Source: Histomonas meleagridis
Taxonomy: Eukaryota > Parabasalia > Tritrichomonadida > Dientamoebidae
Reading direction: 5' to 3'
DNA: 64,000 nt
Assembly: GCA_020186115.1 (NCBI GenBank)
Contig: WSYJ01000049.1
Location: 62,001-126,000 of the forward strand
Both the position numbers and the translations under genes were made by a program. The notes beneath the pieces were generated by a model. That model was not told the DNA's origin and searched no databases. It saw only the letters and a list, made by a program, of their open reading frames with translations. This document shows positions 37,301-45,966 of this stretch, piece after piece (within the stretch, counting starts at the first letter, position 1; each line of letters starts with the position of its first letter).

Positions 37301-39034
37301 TAACATTTGAACTTTATTAACAACATTCCTTGAATCAAGTTTAATATCTAATCCTTGTGCTTCAATTAATAATCGATATTTATGAAATGTTTGTTTCTTA
37401 AATAAATTTTGATAATTCTCAAATAATAATTCTTGGAATTTATCATCTGCATATTGTTTTTGTTGTGGCGTAAATTGTAATTGTGAGATTTTACTTTGAT
37501 AAATATATTCTAATATTGATTTCTCTTTTAAGTATTCTTGAATAGTATTCCCTAAAACAAATAATCGTTGATTTAAAAACGTGTCCGTCATTTTTAATGA
37601 GATTTTATCAACAATAATATGAAATGGTAATGGTAATGTCTCTGAATCAAATGTATGTGATGATGCCCAAGGTTTTATGATACGCCATCCATAAATTACG
37701 CCATATATAAAATCAGGAACATTAAACTTTTGTTGTTCAATAACACTAATCTTTGTAGCATTAAATGTTAAATATTCTTTGTCCGGACTTGAAATGATTA
37801 AACTTTTAATCTTTAAACATTGGAATGTATTTATATAACCATAAACTTCAGGAAATGTAATACATTTATTAGAATATTTAACATTCGATGATTTAGCTTG
37901 AACTTTAGCATTGTCAGTAAGTAATAATGTACCTGAAAACTTATTAATGTTAAATTGGAAGTCAGGAAAGTCTAAAACAAGACGTAATGGTTGATATATT
38001 GGATTACGTAATTTGGCATATAATTGAAAGATTTCAAGGCCATCAAAAGAGGTATAATAGAAATGAATCTTATCAATGTTTACAATTGGATTCATCTTCT
38101 TAAGATCTGAGATAGTGCCTTTTAGATTTGGTATACGAAGAAAATGTTCTGTAATGAATCCAATATTAAACTCAGTAATTTCAAATACAAAATGTGTAGG
38201 ATTAATTGGTATAGGTCGTATTGGTATTGTTGTATCGACATAAAATGATTTAAATGATAAACAAAATGTCGGTAAAGAAATCCATTGAGTGACCGTTAAT
38301 TCGGAGAACGTTAAGTTGATGTTGCCTGGATACATGCAAATATCAACATTTAAAGGACTAAGAGTAATGTTAGTACCAGATGTAGAAATACGTGCATCTT
38401 TGATGGAATTACTAGTAATGAGAAATGGATTAGTTTGAGAAATTAATGAATATATGGGAAATAGATCTGAATTGATTGAAAATACAAAAGGTGTTGTCGT
38501 GACTTCCTTATCTTGAATAAGATATTTAATAGAGCCTAAAGATAAATCAAGTTGTGAAACATTTGATCTTTTATATTCAAAATTAATTGACGTTTCCACA
38601 GAAACTGAATTTGGTAAACAAAGCTTAAATGATTTTATTTTTAGAAATAATTTTTTAAAATAGAAAAAAATTATTGATGATAAAGTTTTCATTTTAATTC
38701 CATTTAATGGATCATTAACTTTTGTTTTCCTATTTTTATTTCCAGAACCAATATTATATGTATTTAATTGTAAATTTAATTCATCGAAAGAAATTGTTAT
38801 CTTTTTTGAAGTAATTGCAAATAAACCAAGAGAAACGTTCATATTTTTTGCCGAAAATTCTAAATCTTTATTTTTTAACTCTATGGATTCGAAAGAAAGC
38901 AATCCTGTTTGATTGACAATATTGACATCAGCATTTAAAGCTTGAGCAATAAGCTTAATCGGAAGAGACTTTAAGGCATAAATAGCAATTGCTATTGCTA
39001 GAATAATTACGACAAAAAATATGGAGGCAATCAT
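34397..39034 (-). CDS. Bridge-like lipid transfer protein, FMP27/Hobbit/SABRE (BLTP2) type
   Basis: 1545 residues, shorter than animal BLTP2 (about 2200). An N-terminal TM anchor (FFVVIILAIAIAIYALKSL) is followed by GLLSFESIELKN, typical of the chorein-like start of this group. The body is one long run of beta strands with Asn-rich loops, as in the hydrophobic-groove bridge proteins. LKWWDELRYVFHGRYHFQVD matches the family's WWD-LR-HGR block, and IGGIKFYNHFEINLDP the C-terminal GG-HFEIN block. Such proteins carry bulk lipids at ER contact sites. The middle has a polyAsn/Lys insert (near residue 1040). AT-rich, no intron. Confidence 0.75.
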   Translation of the reverse strand: MIASIFFVVIILAIAIAIYALKSLPIKLIAQALNADVNIVNQTGLLSFESIELKNKDLEFSAKNMNVSLGLFAITSKKITISFDELNLQLNTYNIGSGNKNRKTKVNDPLNGIKMKTLSSIIFFYFKKLFLKIKSFKLCLPNSVSVETSINFEYKRSNVSQLDLSLGSIKYLIQDKEVTTTPFVFSINSDLFPIYSLISQTNPFLITSNSIKDARISTSGTNITLSPLNVDICMYPGNINLTFSELTVTQWISLPTFCLSFKSFYVDTTIPIRPIPINPTHFVFEITEFNIGFITEHFLRIPNLKGTISDLKKMNPIVNIDKIHFYYTSFDGLEIFQLYAKLRNPIYQPLRLVLDFPDFQFNINKFSGTLLLTDNAKVQAKSSNVKYSNKCITFPEVYGYINTFQCLKIKSLIISSPDKEYLTFNATKISVIEQQKFNVPDFIYGVIYGWRIIKPWASSHTFDSETLPLPFHIIVDKISLKMTDTFLNQRLFVLGNTIQEYLKEKSILEYIYQSKISQLQFTPQQKQYADDKFQELLFENYQNLFKKQTFHKYRLLIEAQGLDIKLDSRNVVNKVQMLHEFDPNTAELYPNVEWETLEGLKINVNIKDAAINCYNLKEPIIKGSELNLNGILLVGEISDGKFLDIPITVLGKEFITKGTVTDIKLYCDLNINLGDFGIYIGGNMMKIFDDFVDSITSLIPKPYDPSPSLKWWDELRYVFHGRYHFQVDNIKFNFVGGKRYDDFKNVAILSLTNFKANIINGVYHITSNEFNLFRCNNGPQLLHFSDFDLEVKFIIKTPLNNQKLHNFIADINQFNDPNYDTYKNFRATAITTDFILKYSNGEVSPFAMLDVAHFLWLIDPILNLFDSPLVNEVYTKKFGQLYRRKQELYFLSDLKLIFIFHINNASSFSFRIFDCFPIETKNIYGTSIDLTLVNFSLNLIITKNPKSNVEFKVSLKSPQILLNTTDLSYYSKNYEDASPTFAKIINPEINYGKDLVIKIDTLQIYGTQLFVRYIEEFIEAIIHFLPDMNKTNKNNNKNKETNHNENITSKSNNKEELLLHLLSRTPSQKVVTTSKAIHNHNILQEKNNIDSILEKFQEIFLDLTINSIQILFESLLYDIKLLCVIQPIKFNIKFHQTLDLIAANLDVETITISTENNFIQNINEIKSSIGMIEGIRVIFYQNELNNNKNLIAESFIKNISLNCNPKDIACIKQYIQEISHALMTIKSEKNITTNSNNNPNNNQEVSLLNITFNTYISKCQLFLFDNLKNPICFLVSTDLTFQQEKKIDGSSNSMLLVDDLKINDARVSAKTNLIFSRWLDRVDPKVKTPLLRIQAKSKPPIGGIKFYNHFEINLDPTIVIYESTFFGILIKSILNNDIGMPSKPTMKFGFERPDIRLPRILLNDGVLPIITIDHSSFLEGNKSKELKVMINRADSNFLLRYFKITPVTLNLSYHNPENNVIPDINEFHGLFNGIIYQDLTANIETLISKLIIDISRDIIPQFLKHLVGLGKLPSSKENELNLWLSDNQDKAASRRKELLFGKSRK

Positions 39035-39189
39035 AAAATCTTCTTGTATTTACTCTCAAACAACGATCCGAAATTTTGAATATTTTACATTTTTATGGTA
39101 GGAATTCAAATTTAAATTTCGATTAAAATTTAATCGGATGATAACATCAATAAAAAAATATTTTAAAAATGTAATTTATAAACAAATTA

Positions 39190-40455
39190 TTAATCAATCT
39201 TTTTCCAACCATTTGATTCTTTATGTTTTTTCATAAAGAAAATCATATATACTATAAATTCCATCAAACAAATGAACATTAATATTGTTGACAACAAATC
39301 TTTTCTAAATTTCTTTGTATGAAACTTAAATTCAGAATTTCTTTTTGCCAATTCATTAATTACATTCATTGCGTCGTTTTTAATTTTATTTTTCATCATT
39401 AACATATCTTTATCTACACTTGAAACAATTCCACGTAATTCGCTTATTATATTTCCCCATGAATCAATTAATTCATTTCTTAAATCTTTTAAATTTTTCC
39501 CAATTAGTTCTATTTTATCCAAACTAATTAAAATCCGTTCTTGAACAATTCCGATTATAAAAGATTCGAGTTCTTCCAAATTTAATCCTTCTCCAGCGCG
39601 ATAAATTAGTTCATTTATTTCACGGAACGAATCCTTAAACTTTTTTGGTGTGTCTGTTAGTATTCCGTTATTATAATTGATTTCATCTTGATAACGATAA
39701 AGTGTTTTCATATATTCTTTTCGTAATGTTTTAGTGATTTTATGTTTTCGTGGATTAATACTTAGTGACTTTCGATTCTTTTTATTAATCACATCAATGT
39801 TAATGGTTCTGTTGATTGGGGATTTGGGCGTAATGTGAACATAATTTAATGAATTGTTTTGTATGGTTCCATTGATTTGGCTTTTGATAGAGAAATAGCC
39901 AAAGGAAAAATTGAGTGGATTCATAAAAGAATATGAAAATTCACTGTTTTGTGTTATGAATATTAAATCAAAATGTGTTTGATTTTTTGTCAATTTTATG
40001 GTGTTAGTAATATGTCCATTCGAATTTGGAAATTCTAAAATTGTTTTAGTTGTTTCATGTTTGAATCTTTTGCCATTATTTTCTGATAATAATACAATTC
40101 CATTTGGACTTTTGGTTGTGTTTATTGTAATAGAAATTCCTTTCCAAATAAACGCATTAACTGGACAAAGATCTTCTGAGAAAAAAATTGTAAAAACTTG
40201 TTCCGAGTTTTGATTATCAAATGAATATTCTGTTTCAAAATCCCAATCAACAAAAGTTGTTGGGATACGTAAACAAACTCCTCCTGTGTCATGTTTGCTT
40301 AGCGATGTTAAAAGAATTGTTTTTTTGAAGTTTATTGCTGATCCGATAAGTGTCCAATTTCTAATTTCACCAGGTTCTATTTGAATTAATGGTGGCTGTA
40401 TGTTGTATGGTGATAACATAAATGAAACCCGAAAAAAAAAGAAAATTGGGTTCAT
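39190..40455 (-). CDS. L-type lectin-like cargo receptor (ERGIC-53/VIP36 type)
   Basis: 421 residues. A short hydrophobic N-terminus (NPIFFFFRVSFML) precedes a legume-lectin-like beta domain (about 25-215) with WTLIGSAIN, GGVCLRIPTTFVDWDFETEYSF and FTIFFSED. A helical stalk (about 240-375), one TM helix (LLSTILMFICLMEFIVYMIFF) and a cytosolic tail ending WKKID follow. The final KKID is a KKXX ER-retrieval motif, as in ERGIC-53. Such lectins carry glycoproteins from ER to Golgi. An Inr (TCATTT) abuts the second ATG (40419), which would drop the presumed signal sequence; I keep the first ATG. Confidence 0.8.
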   Translation of the reverse strand: MNPIFFFFRVSFMLSPYNIQPPLIQIEPGEIRNWTLIGSAINFKKTILLTSLSKHDTGGVCLRIPTTFVDWDFETEYSFDNQNSEQVFTIFFSEDLCPVNAFIWKGISITINTTKSPNGIVLLSENNGKRFKHETTKTILEFPNSNGHITNTIKLTKNQTHFDLIFITQNSEFSYSFMNPLNFSFGYFSIKSQINGTIQNNSLNYVHITPKSPINRTINIDVINKKNRKSLSINPRKHKITKTLRKEYMKTLYRYQDEINYNNGILTDTPKKFKDSFREINELIYRAGEGLNLEELESFIIGIVQERILISLDKIELIGKNLKDLRNELIDSWGNIISELRGIVSSVDKDMLMMKNKIKNDAMNVINELAKRNSEFKFHTKKFRKDLLSTILMFICLMEFIVYMIFFMKKHKESNGWKKID

Positions 40456-40649
40456 ATGTTACACAGCCAAAAATCTTTTGGAATAGATTAAACGGTCAAA
40501 AAAGTCAAAACATTCCAAAAATGCTTAAGAAAGAAGAAACAAATCTAATTTTATTATTAATAGAATGTCAATTTCATAGTTGACTAATTTTTTTTTTTTT
40601 TCAAATTTGCCATAAATTTTGAAAATTAATTTTAATAATCCAGAAAAAA

Positions 40650-42101
40650 TCATTTTAATGTCCCTGTCATCTTCTGGTAAACGAATTCTTCTTCTCTTTT
40701 CTTTAGTTTTCTTTCTGTTTCCTCCAATTTCGTTAGTTCCCGTATTAATGAATTTGTTTCTTCAATCTGCTTCAACTGCTTTATAACATCTTCCTCTTCT
40801 TCAAACATATGCAATTTTATGTACGCTAAAGCTTTTCTATATAAACATTTTGCCATGAACATGTTAAAATTCAATTCACTTTTTTTAATATGGTCTAAAA
40901 GAAGTCCAGCTGCTTCCAAGAGCTTTCTGTACTTTCCTAATTCATAGTAACAAGCAAGTGCATTCAATCTTGTTGATATTGATAATTCATACCATTGTTG
41001 TTTATGCTCATCAGAAACCTTTTTAATTGATGGCAAAGCTATTGTTCCTCTATTGTATTCATTTAAAGCTTCATCATAAAGCCCGTCATGAAAAAGTTTG
41101 TTTGCGTTTTCTCTCACATATTTTGTATACTCAAACCGTTTTTCGATAGGAATGTTTTCCTTTTGCCAAAAAGTGGCTTGGTGTAACCGTGGGTCATCGA
41201 GCGGAGGGAACGAAAGCTCAAAGTCAACACCAAGAGATTTAAGCATCTCAATGGCTTCAGTGTAGTCGCTATCGGCATCAATGGCAGCTTGTAATGCAAC
41301 AATTGCTTTATCTTTAAGAGGTGGATTAATTACTAAAAATGTGCGTGCAACACCAAAAGAAGATCTGGAGTTAACATACTTTTTGAGATCAGCTTCAGGG
41401 AGATTAATATTGTCATCGGTAAAATCAGGTGGCGTTTTGGATAGATCAACATTTTTGTTCCAAGCTAATTTCGAGCGATTAAACTCTTTTCTAGCTGCAG
41501 CTGGTTTTCCTACACTAAGGATTTCATTGGCAAGCTTTAACTCAAAGAGAGCAAACCTTGCCTGCATGAGAGAAATTTCTTCCTTATTATCCTTTTTACT
41601 TTTGTTGGCTTGTTCTGTTGGTGATTTGGTTTCTTTTTTGTTCTCTGTTTCTGTTTTTGGTTCAACATTGTTGGAGTTTGTTTCTTGACCAATATTGATT
41701 TTATCTAAGGGAGTTGATTTCAATAAATGAACAATAGCTGTAAAATATCGAGAGTTTTCTCTACGCCCATCCTCTGTAACCAAAGGCGCATCACCTAATA
41801 GATATGTTCTATCCATAAAATAAGTTGCAACTTCTTTCTCACGCATTGTTCCAATTGCTTTGGGGAAAAAAATATATAATTCTGATTCAGCGTCTTTGTC
41901 ACCTGTGATCCATATCAAAGGATTTCCTGGTTGAGATGAATCAATTATGAAGCCATCTTCTGCCTTAATGATATATTCGACAGCAACAACGGTATCATTG
42001 AATGAAGCAGATCGATTATATTTATCTCCCTCTTCATTTACTATTTTATAAAGTAAACGATCTGATGTGAGAGGAACTGCTCCATCTGGAACATGTTCCA
42101 T
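40650..42101 (-). CDS. FKBP-like / TPR co-chaperone
   Basis: 483 residues from ATG 42101 (MEHVPDGAVPLTSDRL); the 17 residues upstream have no ATG. Residues about 30-130 resemble an FKBP domain (VVAVEYIIKAEDGFIIDSS, TMREKEVATYFM, YLLGD), but the active-site aromatic residues are mostly lost, so isomerase activity is doubtful. A Lys/Glu/Asn-rich linker (about 155-185) leads to helical repeats, with clear TPR units at about 325-445 (ANKLFHDGLYDEALNEYNRG, LACYYELGKYRKLLEAA, CLYRKALAYIKLHMF). The layout matches FKBP38/51/AIP, which bind Hsp90 or Hsp70 tails through the TPRs. Confidence 0.8.
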   Translation of the reverse strand: MEHVPDGAVPLTSDRLLYKIVNEEGDKYNRSASFNDTVVAVEYIIKAEDGFIIDSSQPGNPLIWITGDKDAESELYIFFPKAIGTMREKEVATYFMDRTYLLGDAPLVTEDGRRENSRYFTAIVHLLKSTPLDKINIGQETNSNNVEPKTETENKKETKSPTEQANKSKKDNKEEISLMQARFALFELKLANEILSVGKPAAARKEFNRSKLAWNKNVDLSKTPPDFTDDNINLPEADLKKYVNSRSSFGVARTFLVINPPLKDKAIVALQAAIDADSDYTEAIEMLKSLGVDFELSFPPLDDPRLHQATFWQKENIPIEKRFEYTKYVRENANKLFHDGLYDEALNEYNRGTIALPSIKKVSDEHKQQWYELSISTRLNALACYYELGKYRKLLEAAGLLLDHIKKSELNFNMFMAKCLYRKALAYIKLHMFEEEEDVIKQLKQIEETNSLIRELTKLEETERKLKKREEEFVYQKMTGTLK

Positions 42102-42179
42102 TTTTCCTATTTTGCTCTTGGGGCGCCCTGTTTCCACAAGCTTTGTTAACAAATTAAAAAACTTTTTCTAATTTAAATA

Positions 42180-42203
42180 TTTAAACAAAATATTTTGTTT
42201 AAA
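42180..42203. repeat. 24-bp perfect palindrome
   Basis: TTTAAACAAAAT and its exact reverse complement, centred at 42191/42192 in the gap between the HP1-like gene and the FKBP gene, 79 bases upstream of the FKBP start. Possible binding site of a dimeric regulator or a cruciform. Confidence 0.6.
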
Positions 42204-42318
42204 CAAATTATATCAACGTAATTATGCTTTGATTTCATATGATACAAAAGTTTTCTTTTTGTAAAGATTCCTGAATTTGTTTCAAAAGTTTTAATAAATT
42301 GCTCTTGTGAAAATAATT

Positions 42319-42776
42319 TTATTGTATATTTTTCTCAAAGAAATCAATTAGCTCAAGTGGATAAGAATCTTTGATTGTTTCGATTTTTTCTAGCGTAATC
42401 TGATTGCTCCCTGGGAAACGTACTTTAAGAAGCTTTTCCCCATTTTCTTTTTGAATCCCATAAATAACTAGTCTCTCTTCTGCTTTGTATTTGGTAATTT
42501 CTGTTGCTGATCCACTTGGCAAATTTGGTTTAATATCAGGAGGAACTTTTCCATTCCAATGATCCATTATTTTTTCAAAACATGTTAAATCACTGTTTTT
42601 TTCCCAGACATCATAAAGATAAACAGGGTTTGAGTATCTAACAAGATATTCAATCTGTCCATCTTTAACACGGTGATCTAATACATAAAGTATTCCATCA
42701 TCATTGGTATTTCCATTCTGGAATTAGAAAATAAACAAACTGTAAATTCAAGGAAATCTGCTGTAACAGGGTCCAT
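42319..42776 (-). CDS. HP1-like chromodomain protein, split by a 23-nt intron
   Basis: Join of 42776-42741 (exon 1, 12 codons, MDPVTADFLEFT) and 42717-42319 (exon 2), 144 residues. Exon 2 opens with NGNTNDDG and then a clear chromodomain: ILYVLDHRVKDGQIEYLVRY, YLYDVWEKNSDL and CFEKIMDHW, with the methyl-lysine cage aromatics Tyr and Trp visible. A short hinge and a C-terminal domain (KAEERLVIYGIQKENGEKLL ... YPLELIDFFEKNI) that looks like a chromo-shadow domain follow. Without splicing, a TAA lies just upstream of the chromodomain and no ATG precedes it. HP1 proteins bind H3K9me and build heterochromatin. Confidence 0.85.
42718..42740 (-). other. 23-nt spliceosomal mini-intron in HP1-like gene
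   Basis: On the minus strand it begins GTTTGT and ends CTAATTCCAG, a compact 5' site, branch-like CTAAT and CAG. It is phase 0, contains an in-frame stop if retained in the downstream frame, and its removal alone connects a start codon to the chromodomain. Very short introns (in the low twenties of bases) have been described in Trichomonas. Confidence 0.75.
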
Positions 42777-42987
42777 TTTTCGCTATCCACCACGACCGAT
42801 AAAATAAACGTACATTTAAGAGCACTTTTTTGTTCGAAATTACAATCACTGCTTACTTATTGATAAAAATTAAATTATATAAGCTATTCATCTTGTTGGT
42901 ATTTATAATTTTAAACATATTTCATTTTGAAATGAGAGAAAATTATTTTTACAAAAAGTCAATTTGTCTTTCATAAAATCTATCGTT

Positions 42988-42995
42988 GACGGTTA
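42988..42995 (+). promoter_or_regulatory. M3 element at the GH47 gene start
   Basis: GACGGTTA, exact M3 match, ending one base before the ATG at 42997; an Inr candidate TCATAA at 42971-42976 lies upstream (+1 at A42973, 24-base leader). Confidence 0.5.
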
Positions 42996-42996
42996 T

Positions 42997-44451
42997 ATGG
43001 GTGCACAAATAAAATTGAAACCTCGAGAAAACTTTTTTGCAAGGAAAATGAGTTTTTTCCTTAGCATTTTAATATCTATTTTTATCATATTCATATTAGG
43101 TGGTGATTTCATTTTTAAATATCACATAATAATTCCAAATTTTTATGTAAATTTAATTTCCAAAAATTTACCTATTTACAGTCCTTTAAATCTAACATCT
43201 ATTAGCTTTTCTTCTCCGGTAGATAACAAATTTTATACAGAACTCAGAAATGCAGTTTCTCAATCCTTTGATGCATATTTTCGTCATTGTTCCACCTTTG
43301 ATGAACTTCGACCTGCCACAAATGAGTGCATCAATGAATTTGGCTTTTCTTCTACTATTCTTGAGTCCATAGAAACTTTATACATTCTCTCTCTTACTAC
43401 ACAATATAAGGCTGCCCTTCGCTGGATTAATTCTAACTTTGATTGCCACTCTCTTGGGTGGGTAAATAGGCGAGAGATTTGGAGTCGAGGTGTTGGTTCA
43501 CTTATTGGATCATATCTTCTAACCAAAAATCCTATATTTCTTTCTACAGCCGACAAATGTGCCAAAAGACTCATTTCCATTGAAAAAGAGCATGGCACGA
43601 AACCATATGTCAATATGAAACTCAAGTTAGCCAAATCTCTTCCATGGGAAAATACAACGTCATTAGTAGATATGATAGCTGGTCTTCCCGAAGTCATTTC
43701 TCTTCGAATACTCACGGAAAATACCACATATTCATTAAAATCAAATTCAATAAGTGGTCATCTTCCAATGCCAAAACAATTTCCTTTAAACCCATTTTAC
43801 GAAGGCTACGACAAACCATCAACTACACATCTTTTTTATGATGGTCTTTCTGATGGTTTTTATCAAAATTTAGCAATTTCCAATCAAATGCGTCCTATAA
43901 AAGCAATTTCACGAATTCTTGAAAGTGTTTATTCTAACCTAACTCTTCTTAATAGCAAAGAGAATACATTATATGTCCCTGTCGTTGATTCTATTAGCAT
44001 CTCCATCAAAGATGGGATAAAAGTGGATCAAAAATTGGATGCATACAAAAAGTTGTATGGTGAATTGAAAAAGTCATATCGTTCACCAGAATTTTCGATT
44101 TTCACAAAAGCAGGTTCATCAAATGATATCTATGTTCCATTTAGATTTGAATCTTCATTTATAAGAACAATGATCAGAGAAAATGATATTAGCTCTGAAG
44201 AATTAATTAATATGTTCCGAAAGTCACTCGAAATATGCAAAGTTAATGATGGATTTGCAGGAAGATTAAAGATAAATTCCGGAAGAGTTACATCAACAAA
44301 TATACAGCATAGTAATTTCTTTGGACAGTGGTCAAGTTTGGCTGCTCTGATTGCGCTAGGAAAAGAAAATTTGATCAGAAAAAGTGTGTTCAATGAAAGA
44401 GGACATATTCTTTACTCGGATATGATTATAGAAAATAATGACGACGAGTAG
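42997..44451 (+). CDS. Glycoside hydrolase family 47 (ER mannosidase I / EDEM type)
   Basis: 484 residues from ATG 42997; an 11-residue upstream extension has no ATG and would cover the promoter. Type II membrane topology: cytosolic MGAQIKLKPRENFFARK, then a TM helix (MSFFLSILISIFIIFILGG), then the (alpha/alpha)7 barrel. Family features include the AYFRHCSTFDELRP helix, FSSTILESIETLYI (the acidic DS-ESL motif region), LGEL-like GSLIGSYLL and FRFESSFIRTMI, the equivalent of the RPE-ES block. It trims mannose from N-glycans in the ER or marks misfolded proteins for degradation. Some catalytic positions look diverged, so an EDEM-like role is possible. Confidence 0.8.
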   Translation: MGAQIKLKPRENFFARKMSFFLSILISIFIIFILGGDFIFKYHIIIPNFYVNLISKNLPIYSPLNLTSISFSSPVDNKFYTELRNAVSQSFDAYFRHCSTFDELRPATNECINEFGFSSTILESIETLYILSLTTQYKAALRWINSNFDCHSLGWVNRREIWSRGVGSLIGSYLLTKNPIFLSTADKCAKRLISIEKEHGTKPYVNMKLKLAKSLPWENTTSLVDMIAGLPEVISLRILTENTTYSLKSNSISGHLPMPKQFPLNPFYEGYDKPSTTHLFYDGLSDGFYQNLAISNQMRPIKAISRILESVYSNLTLLNSKENTLYVPVVDSISISIKDGIKVDQKLDAYKKLYGELKKSYRSPEFSIFTKAGSSNDIYVPFRFESSFIRTMIRENDISSEELINMFRKSLEICKVNDGFAGRLKINSGRVTSTNIQHSNFFGQWSSLAALIALGKENLIRKSVFNERGHILYSDMIIENNDDE

Positions 44452-45024
44452 TACAATAAATGTGTTAATGTATTATAAATTATGTATTTTTATTGAATTT
44501 TTTCAATATTCAAATTCTTTTGTTTTCCTTTCCAAGAAAACTTTATAAAAATTAATTTAAACAATGTGATAATGAAAATTAGGAGAAAATATGAAAAGAA
44601 TTGGGAAACAAATGGTCAAGATTTGTTTCATTATCTGAATCGTTATTTAATTATAAAAAACCCGAATGAAGTTGATAATTTTTAATATATTACACAGAAA
44701 ATAATCAGCACCTCGTTCCATTAAAGTCATTGATCTTAAGGAATAGCAAGAAGAAATCTTTTTGTAGATTTTCATGGAAAGAATTTGATTTCCTTGTAAT
44801 TATCTGCAAACAAAAAAATTTAATTCCATTGAAATTTAAATACAAAAATTTTTTATTTTCTTCTTTAATACAATCCAATTTAAAGTAAAACAAAAAATGT
44901 ACTCAATTAATTGACAATTTCATTATATGATTGACTTTGTTAATTAAAGATTTTTAAAAACATTAAACAATAAAAATTCGAAAAAAAAATATTTTCATTA
45001 TTACATAATAAAAAACATCAAATT
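44452..45024. other. Convergent intergenic region
   Basis: AT-rich 3' flanks of the GH47 and PROPPIN genes; no gene seen. Confidence 0.5.
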
Positions 45025-45966
45025 TTATTCACGAGAAATAAAAGTAATTTTTTCATTACTTAATGATGAACCATTGAAGCTTAACTTATAATAGCTTCCA
45101 TTCAATGATATAATTCCAATTATCATTGAGTTTATCCAACAGATTCTCCCCATTGGCATTTGTTGTCCTAACTCTAACGTGGCAACAGGTGGTGTCTGTG
45201 CTTTTGCATTTGACACTTTTCTTCTGATGTCATAAACTTTTACAACTCCTTCGTTCGAAAGAGATACGAAGAAATCGTTCGTAGGAGAAAAGTCCATTGC
45301 TCTGATGATGTCATTTGACGTGTTTCTTTTGAGAAGAACTGCACATCTTTGTGTTGATGAATCCCAAATTCGAATGGTAGTACCAGAGAAAGCAGCTGTA
45401 GCAAAATATTTTCCATCATCAGAGAAGGTGACACATGAAACAGCTGTTGAATGTGCTTCAACTTCTTTAGTGGTGACGGAACCACTGATTCCAGTAAGTA
45501 AATAAACATCTTTGGCATTCCGAGCCGATATTATAAGAGACGAAGAGTCATGAGAAAGAGCCATGGGAACATGGACATTCATTCCTGATTTGAATGATTG
45601 AATTTGTTGATGAGTTTCGATATTCCAAACTTCTGTAACTTGATTCATACAACAAATAAGAACATTTCGACCAAGTGCTATGGTGAGGATGTGATCTGGA
45701 AATTGATTTTCAAATTTAATTTTACCAGACTCATGATCAAAAATACGTACAGATTTACTGTTGAACTTGTGCGGGGAAGGAGAGCCTGTGAGCGCAATAA
45801 AGCGATAGCCATTGTATGTTGCTACATTTCCAAGAGAGAGGTCTTCACATTCACGGCTAAAAATCATTCCAAAAGGTTCACACCTAAAAATCAAATATTG
45901 AGATGGAAGTATGGCAGTAAATGTTTCTCTATCATCATTATAACATAAGGATCTGATTGGGTACAT
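45025..45966 (-). CDS. PROPPIN (Atg18/WIPI-like) seven-bladed WD protein
   Basis: 313 residues from ATG 45966 (MYPIRSLCYNDD), chosen because an Inr (TCACAA) lies about 17 bases upstream and family similarity starts here; a non-ATG extension to 46062 exists. The blade pattern matches Atg18/WIPI: FRCEPFGMIFSRE, KSVRIFDHESGKIKF, VTEVWNIETHQQIQSF, then VSCVTFSDDGKYFATAAFSG with IRIWDSSTQRCAVLLKRN and VVKVYDIRRK. The phosphoinositide-binding FRRG/LRRG motif is replaced by LKRN, so one Arg and the Gly are lost. PROPPINs bind PI3P and PI(3,5)P2 on phagophores and endosomes. Confidence 0.82.
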   Translation of the reverse strand: MYPIRSLCYNDDRETFTAILPSQYLIFRCEPFGMIFSRECEDLSLGNVATYNGYRFIALTGSPSPHKFNSKSVRIFDHESGKIKFENQFPDHILTIALGRNVLICCMNQVTEVWNIETHQQIQSFKSGMNVHVPMALSHDSSSLIISARNAKDVYLLTGISGSVTTKEVEAHSTAVSCVTFSDDGKYFATAAFSGTTIRIWDSSTQRCAVLLKRNTSNDIIRAMDFSPTNDFFVSLSNEGVVKVYDIRRKVSNAKAQTPPVATLELGQQMPMGRICWINSMIIGIISLNGSYYKLSFNGSSLSNEKITFISRE

